From assembly GCA_963854735.1 (NCBI GenBank), contig OY978100.1, forward strand, positions 620,001 to 684,000: DNA of 64,000 nucleotides, read 5' to 3'. This DNA comes from Marvania coccoides. Its lineage: Eukaryota; Chlorophyta; Trebouxiophyceae; Chlorellales; Chlorellaceae. Shown here in pieces: positions 1-11,671 of this stretch; position 1 is the first letter of the stretch, and each line of letters begins with the position of its first letter. A program made the position numbers and the translations under genes. The notes under the pieces were generated by a model. It searched no databases and was not told where the DNA came from. It was given only the letters and a program-made list of their open reading frames with translations.

Positions 1-235
1 AACTGCAAATGAGAGCCAATTTTGTTGACTGCATTTGGAAAGCAAAAAATTCAATGATATCCCACTTCTCTGACACTCCCCCACTTTTTTTCTATTTAAG
101 ATAACAGTTTTGCAGACGTCTTGGGCGTGAAGACAAGAAGCGGGCTGATATTCGCAAGAAGAACAATTAATTTATAGCTGTTCGTTCTGAACCCGGGAGC
201 ACAAAAGGGAAAGACAGTCGCACAGTTCAGCAGCA

Positions 236-1051
236 ATGACGGAATTCTTGCGGCGTGGAAGCCCTGGGATGAAGGTGCGAAATTAGGCTTTCAATTGCGA
301 AATCAAGCCCTCTTCAAGCGCCTGTGCCGCTGTTCAATGCCAGCTGCGCACCCCAACTATACTCACATTAGCCATTATCGATTTGGAGCGCAAAAAAGCG
401 CCATACTGCTCCACCCTGGCCAAAATTTCGACCCAAACCCAGGTTCATTTATCTCACCTCTGTTCTTTTCGCTTGCGTTGCAGTCCGTCAAGGACATGCC
501 CATCGTCCAGGACGGCCCCCCTCCCGGCGGGTTCCCTGCAGTGCGCTACGCGCGGCGCGTGCCCAGCACTGGGCCCTCTGGCGTGACGCTCTTTGCCGTC
601 GGCGGCATCGTCATGGCCTACGGATTCTATAAAGTGGGCCAGGGCAACCGCATCAGGAGGGCGGAGACCGAGGAGAAGATGCAGGCTAGGAAGAGCCTCG
701 TGCCGTTCCTGCAGGCGGAGGAGGACCGACGGTGCGTCATTTTTTTTTAATTTTTAATTTTTACCTCTAAGGAACCAAAATGGACAGCGTTCTTTTTTCC
801 AATGCACGTGCAGATGGGCCAAGGCGTACTCGCACTTCAAAGAGCGGGAAATGGCGGTGCTGAAGAACGTGAGCTGGCTGCTTTTGAAATTGCTTTTCTT
901 CACCTCCGTCGCCTTCCTGCTTCCTGCTCTCACATCCTCCGCCTCTCTTTCTCTGCAGAATCCCGACTTCAATCCGGCAGAGCCCATCTATAAGACGCGG
1001 TGGATGCCGCCTGCACAGCCAGTGGGCGCCTGGGGTCCCCAAGGCTACTAA
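236..1051 (+). CDS. NDUFA13: Complex I subunit NDUFA13 / GRIM-19
   Basis: Accessory subunit of mitochondrial NADH:ubiquinone oxidoreductase (complex I), in the inner membrane. Four exons join in phase: 236-274, 484-731, 814-868 and 959-1051, giving 144 residues, the usual GRIM-19 length. Seen: an N-terminal stretch with QDGPPPGGFPAVRYARRVP (family hallmark PPPGG followed by an Arg-rich turn), one hydrophobic segment at about residues 47-62, a charged helix with RRAETEEKMQARKSLVPFLQAEEDRR (in pieces across exon 2 and 3) and the C-terminal TRWMPP motif. All introns are GT-AG. The start at 236 is the first ATG before a good donor and gives a short exon of 13 codons. A TGTAA motif lies 112 nt after the stop. 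Identification is firm from motif order and length. Confidence 0.93.
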
Positions 1052-1162
1052 GAAGAAGTCTGTGGAACAATGACTGTTTCGTAGGGGCTGCCGCCCTTCA
1101 GAAGAGCTTGATGCTGCCCATTTTTCTTGTTTTTGTTTGTTCTCTTTTTTGTTCCAATTGAT

Positions 1163-1167
1163 TGTAA
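1163..1167 (+). terminator. Candidate poly(A) signal TGTAA
   Basis: TGTAA lies 112 nt after the NDUFA13 stop codon in an AT-rich tail. TGTAA is the usual poly(A) signal of chlorophyte algae; its use here is inference. Confidence 0.4.
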
Positions 1168-1242
1168 AATATCATTATCAATGCTCAAAACAGATCAAAT
1201 GAATATTCGGAGTTGAAATCAATGTTGCGATGAACTCGAATT

Positions 1243-2919
1243 ATGCTCGGAAGGTCCTGCATTATGGCCAGTAGTTTGTCTAGCAGAGTGAACATCAATC
1301 AATTCGTCATGAAGCTCATCGAGCGGCCTTCTGTGGAGGCCATTAGGGCGGCGATGGCCACGCCCGCAGAGCCCGACTTGTGGGCGTCGCTGCCAGAGGA
1401 TTTCACCGGCATGGGGGCGTGGGTGGAGCACATCTCCTCGCCCAAGGCCGGCCTGGTGTCTGCTCTCATCGAAGAGAACCTGCAGCTGCCTCAGGCAAGG
1501 CCTTAATTTTAAATTTTGATAAATAACGGTTTCTCCCTCCCTCCCCCGCCTCTCCTCCCCCCAGCCCCCAGGCCCCGAAACTAACCATTTTCTCTCATTT
1601 CCCCCCGCAGGCTATCATCGAGAAGCTCTTCGAGTTCGGGGCTATTTACACCTGCCCCATAGTCCCAGAAATTCCATCCACAGCCATTTCGAAACTCCCC
1701 AGCGCTGCAGTGCGCGATATGTACAAAAGAAGGGAGTTGGCGCTGGCCAACGCCTCCCGGGAGGACCTCAACATCCCCCCCCGACGTCTCACCGCCGACG
1801 CTCACGTGGGGGAGCACGCCTACATTCGAATTCACTTTTCCCCGAAGAGATTTCCGGTGTTTCATACCACACACTGGCCAGGGCGAGTGGTGGCCGAAGG
1901 ACCCGACTACGTGGTGCTGGACAAGCCGCCGTATCTTCCGGTAGCGCCTACGGTGGATAACGTGCTGGAAAGCGCGCTGTCAGGAGCTGCGAGAGCTGTG
2001 GGCACGGCAACGCCACTTTTGATTACCAGCAGGCTGGACCAGGGGACTGAGGGGCTGGTGGTGCTGGGGAAAGACGCGGAGTTTGTGAAGCGGTTCAATG
2101 CGATCGTGCGGGGCAGCGGAAAAGCGTACCGCAAGCTGTACCGAGCTCTGGTTGCGGTACCGCCGGCTCTGCCGGACGGTCACGTTCTCACGCACGCCAT
2201 GCGGGTGCGTTGCCGCCACCAGGGCACGCCCTACTTCACTCTGGTGCTGCAAAACGCTGTGGAAAGCAGTGCAGGTGCGGGTGCCGATGCTATTGCTAAT
2301 GTGAGCGGTGCCGTGAAAAAGGAGGAAATGGCGCAAGGTGTGGACGGAAGGGCGGCAAAGCGACCCAAGGCGTACGGCGCGGAGCTGGTGGTGCTGGGGT
2401 GTGAGCGGGTGAAGCTGGGGGCGGCGGCTGCCAGGCGGTTCGGAGTGCCCGAGGCGTATGAGGTGTCGATAGAGCTGGTGACGGGGAGGACGCATCAAAT
2501 ACGGGCGCAGCTGTCTGCGGTGGGGTGCCCGCTGCTGGGAGACGACCTGTACGCGCCTTTGGCAGACGCAGATCTGAGAAAGGTGAGCAGGGCGGTTAAA
2601 AGCATAAAATGAATAGTTATTGGCTTAGAAGAAATTTGAATTACGTAATAGCCGTGACACTTTTTGAGCGTGTCTTTCTTGTGTCTTCCTTCTCGTGACT
2701 GAATGTGAATTCATGCGTCCGCTGCAGAGGCTCGAAGAAGGTGACCCAACGCTGGAGTTCACAAGCAGCGAAGGACGGCGGTTGCTGGCAGAGGCCCCCT
2801 CAGCTATAGGGCTGCAGGCCTGCCAGCTGGAGGTTGCCGACGGCAGAGGGGTTTTTGGTGAGGGCATTGAGGATGGGCCGGTGACCTTCAAAGCAGGCCC
2901 ACCATGGTGGCGGGTATAA
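1243..2919 (+). CDS. PUS6: RluA-family pseudouridine synthase, PUS6-like
   Basis: Isomerises uridine to pseudouridine in RNA. Exons 1243-1494, 1611-2582 and 2728-2919 give 471 residues. Catalytic Asp227 sits in SRLDQGTEGL (RluA consensus HRLDxxTSGL), followed by KAYRKLYRAL, TGRTHQIRAQL at about 375 and a C-terminal end PVTFKAGPPWWR. The family layout, with a long N-terminal part that includes HFSPKRFPV, matches plant RNA pseudouridine synthase 6, which is reported as plastid-located in plants; location here is inferred. Intron 1 (1495-1610) keeps phase and homology only if it starts with GC (CAG|GCAAGG); the other intron is GT-AG. The gene runs convergently towards RAD51C, whose stop lies 198 bp away. 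Confidence 0.88.
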
Positions 2920-3117
2920 CATTTAAATCATTTGATTTTTTTCTTTTCAAGCGCCAAGCTGAATGGTGGATATGCTTTAAGAGAATGCGCGTATGCTGTG
3001 AATCTGAGGTAGATACTGCTGATCGCATCGACCTGATAAGTTGAAAAGTACATTAAATTTTGTATCAGTATTACATTCGTAGCTTGAAGACGTAGCTTGC
3101 CACCTCCTTGCTATTGA

Positions 3118-4457
3118 TCACCCTGGCTGCGCCCGCTTAGTCCCTCCCCCCGGCCGCTTCAGGCTCCTAACTCCGTCTGATGTAATTCCATACTCTGCTG
3201 CCGCCGCCGCTTGGGTAGGCGATTTATAAATGAAGGCGTGCCTGGCTCCGCCCTCCCAGTAAAGAATCACCCTGCTGGTGGCAGCATGCGCCCAGCTGTC
3301 CCCCAGCGCAGGCACCAGCCGCGTGACCGCGTCCTTTCCTCCTCCGCCCGCCACCTTGGTCGTCACCTGCAGATTTTTTTAGTTTCGTCAAGGATATTTA
3401 ATTTGCATCAACGTATTCAGCAAATAATAGCAACGAAATCAGGAATAACAGCCGCATATTAATAATTTATCTAGTAAATATCTCTCTGTCGAAAGAACCC
3501 TTCATAGGAGTGTAGTTAATTAATTAATTAATATTTCTATTATAAATTTTGCTGACCTGGTTCATCATCACCACAGCCACTCCGCGCTCCCCCGCCAGCG
3601 CCATGAGCGACTGTGCCATCTGTGCCAGCTGCCGCGTACGCGCGCCCATGTCCGCAAAGTCGTGGCGAAAGTGGAAAGTCACGGAATCCAGTACCACGAC
3701 ACGCACGCTGGGCCTAGAATTCAAAAACGCAGGCAGCACGTCAACGACAGCCAGCTGCTCCGAGTGGTCCCTCACGCGGAACAGGTGAATGCCCCCAAGG
3801 ATGGAGTCCACGCTGCACGCGTCCGCAGCCGCAATTTTTGCGGGGTCTCCCCGCGCCGCCGCCACTTTCTTAAGATGTTTGCAGAAGGCTTCCGCCATCT
3901 GTGCGCAGCGCTCCACGGTGAAGGAGCCTTCCGTGTCGATGTACACCGCCTCCCCGCCCGCTCCGCTGAACGCAGCAGGCAGCTGCGAGTTCACCGCCAG
4001 CTGCATGCCGAGCTGGGTTTTTCCCACGCCAGGCACGCCACAGAACTCTGTGACCTGCCCTGTGGCTACCCCTCCCCCCAGAATTGTGTCTAGCTCGGGA
4101 GAAAACGTGATGATGCTCTTGGCGGAGCGCTCTCGGTCATAAATCTGGCGAGCCGACTGAGCGCCAGAAAGGCCATCGCCTGTGTGAGGCAGCGCGATTT
4201 TTAGAGCCAGCAGCGCCTCCTCGTGGGACAGTCGGGCTTCTGTGAATGGAATTGAGAGGGTTGGGGGGTGAGGAATTGGGCGGATATGGAGTGAAATTTG
4301 AAAGGAAAAAAATGAATTTACCGTTTGCCAAGTCCACAGGCTGCACGCCCTCCAGATCGCCTGTGGTGCGAAATCCAGCCGCTTGGAGCTTGTCCCGCAC
4401 CGATGGCGGCAGTGGCAGGACTGCCACGTCCAGGCGAGGGACGAGGAAGGAGGTCAT
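3118..4457 (-). CDS. RAD51C: DNA repair protein RAD51C
   Basis: RecA/RAD51 paralogue that acts in homologous recombination together with other RAD51 paralogues in the nucleus. Exons on the minus strand are 4457-4322, 4239-3557 and 3366-3118, giving 355 residues (human protein 376). Seen: an N-terminal helix-hairpin-helix-like segment (LPPSVRDKLQAAGFRTTGDL), Walker A GVPGVGKTQ at about residues 112-120, IDTEGSF, Walker B VRVVVLDSV near 224-230, MMNQV after the L2 region, and a C-terminal RLVPALGDSWAHAATSRV block that is characteristic of RAD51C rather than RAD51 or DMC1. Introns are GT-AG. The first ATG of the exon frame (4457) was taken because upstream in-frame codons lie in a Lys-rich AT-rich leader. 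It diverges from the 4703 gene with a 245-bp spacer. Confidence 0.93.
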
Positions 4458-4702
4458 TTGTTTTTTTTTTCGGTTGATCACATTAGTGAAACTTGAATAA
4501 AGGCAGCGCTGGCAAGAGCATTATGCTCTTCGACAAGTTTTTTATTTTTTTTTATTTTTTTTTTGTGCAATTTGAGGCCAAGGTGCGGGCAATTTTAAGA
4601 ATTCCAGCTCGCAGCAAAATAAAATTGGACGTCCTCGCCATGCCCTGTTGTATTCATAAATAAATAAATCCAACGGTTCCCTTCATTTAGAAGCTCTCCA
4701 GA

Positions 4703-6748
4703 ATGCCGCGGAAGCGGCAACGAACCCCCGAGGCTGACGATGTGAACGAAAATGAACGCAATCAACGCTCGAAAAGGAGCGAAGCAGAGGAACAGACGTC
4801 GGAATCAGACTCGAGCAGCGACTCCTACAGCGGCACCAGCGGCGATGGCCCCTATTCAGCGCAAAGACGGCTTGCCAGAGGCTTGCCTGAGGCGGTGCTG
4901 GCCGGTGCTGTCCAGCTGCACCTCCTGGGGGACGCAGCAGCGCAGGACTCCGCCGCATACTCTGAGAGCATCCAGGTACAAACTAGTCACTTTCAACGAA
5001 AATTCAGCTTTCAACTTTGTCTTCTCATTTTTACCTTTACCCTTTTCAGAGCTTGCGGCGAATAAAAAAGAGCGAAAAGCTGGAGAAATGGGCGCCGCTC
5101 GTCCCCGCCAGCGTGCACCCCTCTGAAAAAGGCGCCACCGCCAAGCTCGCCCCCTTCGGCGCCAATTTTCCTCGCCCCGAGGCAGCGGCCAAGGCGGCCG
5201 ACCTTGCCCTCATCGCAATGTGGGGCTGCGAAGCCGCAGCCCCCCACCTAAACTTTCCTCTGCAGCAGTACAGTCCTGAGGTGCGGCGGCGGTACGGCCA
5301 CGATCTTTCTTCCTTCCTGCTTTCTATTTGCGAAGAGGGTAAGGCGGCGCTGAAAGCGGCGCACGTCCAGAGGGCCCACGAGCGGCGGCCCGAGCACCTG
5401 GCGGCGCGGATGAAGGCGTCGGAGGAGGGGGCGGCCAGGCGGCGGGAGCTGCAGAAAGTGAGGAAGAAAGAAAGTCTGGTGGATGAGCAGCAACGCTGCG
5501 GAGTGTGCCCAGGGTGCCGGCAGGTGAGAACTGTTCTACAGCCTAGCCTAAATATGCATTAATTATACATTCCCATTTTTAACTACCTGATTTCTGTTGT
5601 CTTTGCTGTTTGCCCTACTGATTTTAGATTGCGAAAAAGCCACCTACTAATGCATACTTTACTGCCAAAATGTTTCTGCAGCCGGCGGGGGGACAAGGTT
5701 GCCTCAGAATTTCAGAGGCACGGCGGCTGGGCTACCAAGCCAATAAAGTGGCTCAACACATTCTCGACACCCAAGGACCGGTGTCCAGCTCTGAGGAGAG
5801 CAGCGATAGCGAGGGGGAGGCAGAAAGACCAAAGAAAGATGGCAGCGGCGGGAAAGGCAAAAGAGGGAAGGGAAGCAAGCAGGCGGGAAAGCGAGAGGTT
5901 CAGCAGCTGGAGTGGGTGCAGAAGCCGCGTTGGGGGAACGCCACTGCGCGGAAGCACCACGCGAGCCGCGTCAGCACTGCCAGGGCGCGGGAAGATGCGG
6001 CAGCAGCAGAGGGCTTTGCGGCAGACGCTGCCACCGCCGCCGCCGCGCTGGCGGCCAGCCAGCCTGCTGGTTTGGCGGCAGCCGGGCCGCAGCACGACAT
6101 GGTCCCTCCCCCGCCGCACCCTGCCCTGCTGCGCCATGCTGAGGACTGTATTCAAATGGCGGCACATCTGTCGCTGGTGCCGAGGGACGACCCCCATCTG
6201 GCAGGGCCCTTTCCACCGCCTGGACACGGCGCTACTGGGCAGTGCCCGCTGTGCCGCGGGTGGCACGCCGTGAATCAGTACTCGGCGGCAGAGTGCCCCA
6301 TGCTGCAGGCGGCGCTGGCGGTGGAAAAGCGGCCTCCAGATGCGTGCCCCCACTGCGTTGATGCGCCCGAGCCTGGGTGCAAACGATGCATACGAGGTCA
6401 GTTATGCTGCTTGCTTGTATCCAACCAATTTCATTTTCCCCAGGAGCTAATTTATAGACCAAATTATTGTTTCATACGCGAATTTTTTCATCTCATTTGT
6501 GTTCATTCATCTATGCAGGGAAGCTGCCTGCTGCGGTGTGGACCCCGGCAGAGGCGAGGGCGCCGTGGGCGGAGCGGATTGCGCCTGGAACCTTGGGCGT
6601 GATGCACAGCATGCAGAGCATGGCCAATGCTGCCATTTCCGACTACGATCGCCCGGACGTTGCAGAGAAGCTGGGCCCGCAGGCGCTGCTGGCGATGGCG
6701 CTGGTGGTGGAAGAAGTGGCGGCGGCGCAGCTGAGAGCGAGAAGATAA
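4703..6748 (+). CDS. Cys-rich putative zinc-binding nuclear protein
   Basis: Not recognised as a whole. Exons 4703-4975, 5050-5523, 5682-6396 and 6519-6748 join in phase to 563 residues. The N-terminus is acidic and Ser-rich with basic patches (MPRKRQR, KRSEAEEQ), typical of nuclear proteins. In the middle a cluster CGVCPGC followed by GGQGC is encoded across the exon 2/3 junction; it resembles the first half of a CXXC zinc finger (CGxCxxC), but the second half is missing. After an acidic Ser run and a basic KGKRGKGSK stretch there is an Ala-rich linker, then a second Cys group, CPLC...CPHC...CKRC, likely a zinc-binding module. The C-terminal 75 residues are helical in composition. A chromatin or DNA role is inference only. 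Confidence 0.75.
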
Positions 6749-7311
6749 AGGGGGAAGGGCGATCTACACACTTTTAGGGCTTTTATGCCCTAAAAACAAC
6801 ACCAACGCTCTTTGGTTATTTTATTGCATTTTTTCTCTTTCTAGGGATTTCGCTTCCATTTTGCCTTGAAAAGGCGCTCAATGGTGCATTTATATTTATA
6901 TTTTACTTTTCGAATGAATCACTTGCAATTTTGAGAAAATCAATTGAACACAGGAACGGTGGGGGAGGGTGTGCGCATGCACAGGCAGCCAACAGAGATG
7001 AAAACGAAAGAAAATCGGGGGCGCCTTGCCTGTGAATAAAAACGCGGGGGAAGAAAATAAAGAAAGAAATTATGAGAAAGAGATCGGTATTGGAATGGAA
7101 AAACGAAGAAAGTGCTTTTATATGTGTATGTGTATTATGTGAGGAATTGTCGATCCATTTCGCATGATGAAAGACACACTAAGTAAGGTTTAAGTAAGAT
7201 TTAAAAGGCCATTGTTGCCTACTCAAAAAGAAAGGCGATGCTGTCACTACTATCACTATGCTGCCGCGTTGGGCAAGCGCGGAGGGACACTGCCAACTAA
7301 ATCTGCTGCGT
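6749..7311. other. Convergent spacer with a small stem-loop
   Basis: AT-rich 3' spacer between the Cys-rich gene and CYP97, which run towards each other. It begins with a 9-bp perfect stem-loop, arms 6772-6780 and 6787-6795 (TTTTAGGGC / GCCCTAAAA) with a 6-nt loop, 23 nt after the stop at 6748. No coding signal was seen in the rest. Confidence 0.5.
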
Positions 7312-9835
7312 TTACTGCTGCTGCTGCTGCTGGGTCTCCTCGGTGAAGGCCATGGCCATCATAGGGGTCGCCTCTGCTGCCACCGCTGCCGCCGCCGCTC
7401 TGCCTGCTGCACTCTCGCTCTCTCCGCCCAAATCGCGGGGCTTCACCGACAGCCACAGCCCCTCGGTGGTGTGAATGGTGGCGCCGGTGGTCATCCCCAC
7501 GGCCGGCGCGTCAGGAGCCCTCGAAAAATCGAATCGTCTTGTCAGCATCGCCAGGCCCACGATGCTCTCAAACAGCGCAAACTGGTCGCCAATGCACTTG
7601 CGTTTGCCGCCGCCGAACGGAAGGTACCTGTCGGCAGTGATTTGGGGGAGGGGAGGTCAGTACAACGAGGCAAGCAGGAGGCAAATGAAAAAGTGATTCG
7701 TGCATGGTGAAAGCGTGACGATTGAACGCCAATGATTGAGAGCATGTAATCACAAAACTATAGACGGATTGCTTCACAGTACTTTAGTTTCACGTCATCT
7801 CTTCAGTCTCTCACCTGAACTCCTCCGTCACTTCGTTGGGCACCGGACCGTCCAGCGGGAACCGCCCTGGGTCGAACTCGTCAGCATTGGGCCAGTACTG
7901 CGGGTTGTGGTGCAGGTTCCAGGTGGAAATGAAGATGTCAGCCCCCGCCTCGCACTTGAACCTACAAATTGAAGGGGAAATCAATGCGGTCTTAGTATTG
8001 CTCACAAAAATTAGTAGCGCACATAACGAGCTAGCTAATTAATCCATAACTCACCCGCCCAGCACATCGTCCTCTATCGCCCTGCGGATCAGTACCGGCG
8101 GCTGCGGGTACAGCCGCATTGACTCGTTGATCACCCTGGTTGTGTACCTCAGCGCCCGCATGTCCTCCACGTTGGGTTTCCTGTCCCCCAGCACCTCATC
8201 CACCTCCTCCCTGATGCGCGCAATGACGTCGGGCCGGTCCACGATGCAGTGGAACGTCCACGTCAGCACCGCCGCCGTGGTCTCGTGTCCCGCGATCAGC
8301 AGCGTCATCAGGTCGTCACGCAGCTGCTTGCTGGTGATGTCGTCGCCGGAGGCGATGAGAAAGTGCAGCAGGGAGGGGTCGGCGCGCGAGAGAAACTCCT
8401 CCACGAATTCCTGGTCCTCTTCCTCTACCAGGCGCTTGCACTTGGCAATGAGCTCGTCCAGGGTGTCGGAGATGACCTGCAGCGCGGCCTCGCACTGGCG
8501 CTGCCGCGGCACGATCCACCGCAGCGGCGCGATGTTCCAGTAAGGGATGGGGTACCTGCGGGGAGAGCGATAAAAAATAAATAAAATTCAGGTACAGAAA
8601 ATCGATTTATTTGCTTGTAGTAACAGAGCTTCTAGACGTATTTAGAACTCGTGATGGTTAACAGGAGAAAACTGTGTATATTGAGCCATTTCCCAGAAAT
8701 AAAGGGCCAAAAAAGAAGCGGTGTTGCCGATCCAATTTCTCACAACACCCCAACGTGTATATCCAAAAATTCTTACGTTGAGCGGTACTCCGCCTCGCGC
8801 AGGGTGGTGTACACGGCCTTGATGACGGGGTCATCGGTGGTGAGCGAGTCAAACTCGTAGTTGAACACCGCCTTGCCAATGATGTCCAACGCCAGCCGGG
8901 AGAAGAAATTTTCCATTTCAACGGACTTTCCGGCGTCGGAGGCGGCCAGCAGCGTGCGCGAGCCGTGCAGCGAGCAGTCCCCGAACATGTCGGTCATCGC
9001 GGAGATGTACTTGCGGTGCAGCGCGGGGATGATGGCCCTCCTTCGAATCCGCCACACTTCACCGTCGGCGGGGATGAGCCCCTGCCCCATCACAAAGTCC
9101 AGGATCTCAGAAAGCAGCCCCTTGGTGTAGTTGTTCGCGTTGGTGAGGAGGATATGCTTCACGATCTCCGCGTCGGATACCACCACAAAGTTTTTGGGCC
9201 CAAAGGAGAGGCGGAACACTCTGCCGTAGATTTGGAAGAGTTTGAAGAGCGGGACGAAGACGGGCTGACCCACGATCTCGCGGATGTCGCCGCGGGCCAC
9301 GGGCATGCGCTCCGCGGCTTCGCGCCGCCAGTCCTGCCCCAGCTGGGCCAGCTGGTAGGCGATGGCGCGGCCTGAAGCGGTGGAGAGAAGAAAAGGGTGA
9401 GAGAAAGGGAGAAGGATTGAAAGGGGGGCGCTGAGAGTGGATTGCGATGGTGGCGGCGATGAAAATTGCAGCAGAAGAAATCGAATTCGGTGCGGAGAGT
9501 TGTCGCACGAAAGAGTGTGAACATTTTTGTTTTCACTCACCAATGCCGAGAGGGTCTTTGGCCAGGAGCTTGCGCACGGGGCGGGTCAGCTTTTCTTTGG
9601 TGGAACCAGAGTCGTCGAACTCGCCGCTGGCAATGCGTTCGTCCAAGTTCTCCCCCAGCCCCATTTTCTTTCGCCCGCTTGAAAACTTGTTATTGTCATC
9701 ATTTCCGGCGGCAGCGGCCACCGCAAGGCGCTGCCTCGTGACCCCAACATTCACAAGCGATGATCGAGCTACACCTAGGCGATCGGGCCGGGAGAGCAGC
9801 AGCGGCTTTCCGCTAAGACCTAAAAATTGAGACAT
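7312..9835 (-). CDS. CYP97: Cytochrome P450, CYP97 family
   Basis: Heme-thiolate monooxygenase. CYP97 enzymes hydroxylate rings of carotenes in plastid lutein/xanthophyll synthesis. Exons are 9835-9541, 9371-8777, 8555-8055, 7961-7815 and 7627-7312, giving 617 residues. Seen: N-terminal region rich in Ser/Arg/Val fitting a transit peptide, I-helix AGHETTAAVLTW, K-helix ESMRLYPQPP (ExxR), PERF-like region DEFDPGRFPLDG, and heme-binding FGGGKRKCIGDQFA with ligand Cys524. The segment MTTGATIHTTEGLW is the CYP97 signature near the C-terminus. After it comes a tail rich in Ala ending in six Gln, not part of the fold. All introns are GT-AG. Which subfamily (A, B or C) cannot be decided by eye. It diverges from EEF2KMT across 208 bp. 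Confidence 0.92.
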
Positions 9836-10043
9836 TTGGTGGAATAAAAGACAATGCACTTTCAGACGACACGCATCGTACCAAATGCAATATAGATATG
9901 TCTGATTGATGGCCCGTTTGTGGCGGAAATAAAAAAAATGATGATTGACGTGTAGCATGCGACGCAGCACACACGCTCACTGGATTTAGCTTTCGATCTT
10001 CTCGGCCTCTCCTCGCAAAATAAATTCTTTTTATGACCACCCA
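9836..10043. promoter_or_regulatory. Shared 5' spacer CYP97 / EEF2KMT
   Basis: 208 bp, AT-rich, between two start codons on opposite strands. It must hold both promoters unless they reach into the genes. No clear element was identified. Confidence 0.5.
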
Positions 10044-11439
10044 ATGGGCTATCCTCCGCTTCTCAGCGGAGAGGAGCTCAAATTTTTCATAATTAGCCGC
10101 TACCGGCAGCTATGCTTGTGCAGCCCTCCAGACTTGTCGCCCGAAAATCAGCGTTGGTTCTTGGACAACTGTATCGATGGGCATTTGGCAAGCCTATTCC
10201 CTCCAGGCATCGATTTTGAGAGGCGAGTTTTCGAAAGGGTTTAGTGTTCAGTGGCGGCGACGGTGAACACTTTTTTTCATATGCCCAGTGTACTCCGAGG
10301 ATAATTAAGCTCGTCTTGTTTTAGGACACACATAAAAAAACGTTTTAGAGCTGCTAGTCGCATGTTAATGACCCAAATCTTGCTGAACTACCTTGAACAT
10401 TGTATACTGACAAGCACATTTCGCATTCTGGTGCAGGAAAACGCTCCGGGCCTGCGTTTTGGCGGTAGAGGAAGCTGGGCTTCCGCTCTCCGACGAGCTC
10501 ATGGAAGCTTTCAGCCGCCGGCTCTCTGCCGGGCCTCCCGCCAGCCCAAACGAGTGGAGCTACAAGCTGTACTCCTACGCCCCAGCAGCCGACCCTTTCG
10601 CCGCCAGGAAAGCAGCTCTTGAAGGGATGGAACGCAGCATAGCAGGCGCAGGGCAGCCTGTCACCGCTGGAGGGTGCCAGTACGGCTTGATAGCGCTCCA
10701 CACGAGCCGCAACCTTATTTCTGGCGGCACAGGGAGGCACGATTGGGACGCTGGCTACTTTCTAGCCGAGTACGTTTTAAATCGACACCAGCTGTTCTCG
10801 GGTCGGTCCTGCCTGGAGCTGGGGTGCGGCACGGGCGGGGTGGGCGTAGCGCTCGCCCGCGCGGGCGCCGCAGCGGTCCTTTGCACCGACGGCAACGCAG
10901 AGACGTTGAGCAACTGTGAGCACAATCTGGCGCTCAACGGGGTACAGCTGGGGGCGGCCCCTGCAGGTGGCCCTGCGGTTCGGTGCAAGCGGCTGGAGTG
11001 GGAAGACGGGGTTGCGGGGCTGCGGGAGCTGGTAGCGGAAGGAAGGACAGCTGCGGGGAATGGGGAAATAGTGGCGGCAGCGTGGCCTGACGTGGCGGTG
11101 GGCGCTGATTTGCTGTACGATCCGCTGAATATCCCGCCGCTGCTGGGTCTGCTGAAGCCGCTGCTGGGGGCAGGGGGCAGAGCGGAAGAAAGTAAAGAAG
11201 AAAGCAACGGGTTTAGACCGATACAGTACGCACTGCTTGCCACCACGAAAAGAAACGAGGCCACGCTGCAGGAGTTTGTGGACAAGGTGGAGGCGGACGC
11301 GGAGCTGTGCATTGAGGACGTGACTGCGGAGGCTGATGCCAGGGGGGTGAGGTTTTGTCACTTGGCAGACCTGGAGGCGGGGGCCAGAGAAAGAATTGTT
11401 TTGCACCGGCTGACATTCATGAAAAGTAACGCTGCCTAA
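10044..11439 (+). CDS. EEF2KMT: eEF2 lysine methyltransferase (FAM86-type)
   Basis: SAM-dependent protein methyltransferase of the Methyltransf_16 class; the human relative trimethylates a lysine of elongation factor 2. Exons 10044-10222 and 10437-11439 give 393 residues. Seen: N-terminal helical region shared with FAM86, WDAGYFLAEYVLN, SAM motif I LELGCGTGG at about 184, VGADLLYDP (post-motif, like ADVLYCP in the human enzyme) near 281, and YALLATTKRNEATLQEF matching the FTVRNPET region. The single intron needs a GC donor (GAG AG|GCGAGT); nearby GT candidates give the wrong phase for exon 2. Start is the only ATG in the first exon frame. Assignment to eEF2 rather than another family-16 substrate rests on the whole-protein resemblance. 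Confidence 0.87.
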
Positions 11440-11671
11440 TCCCGCTGCGCGGAAGCTCAAGACGAAATCTGCGCTGCTGCAGGCGCTGGACCGAATTTTC
11501 CAAGCGAGCTGCAGACGCAGAAGGTGGTGATGGCGCTGTCGTTAGAGTGAAATTAATACCCTGTTTTTCTGCTCATTAGTTTCGCCACTGCTTCGTTCGT
11601 ACAATAATTTACTTCAACTTTATTTGTCAAAAAAACAAATGAAGCCTCTGTACATGTAACGTTTCTTTCAA

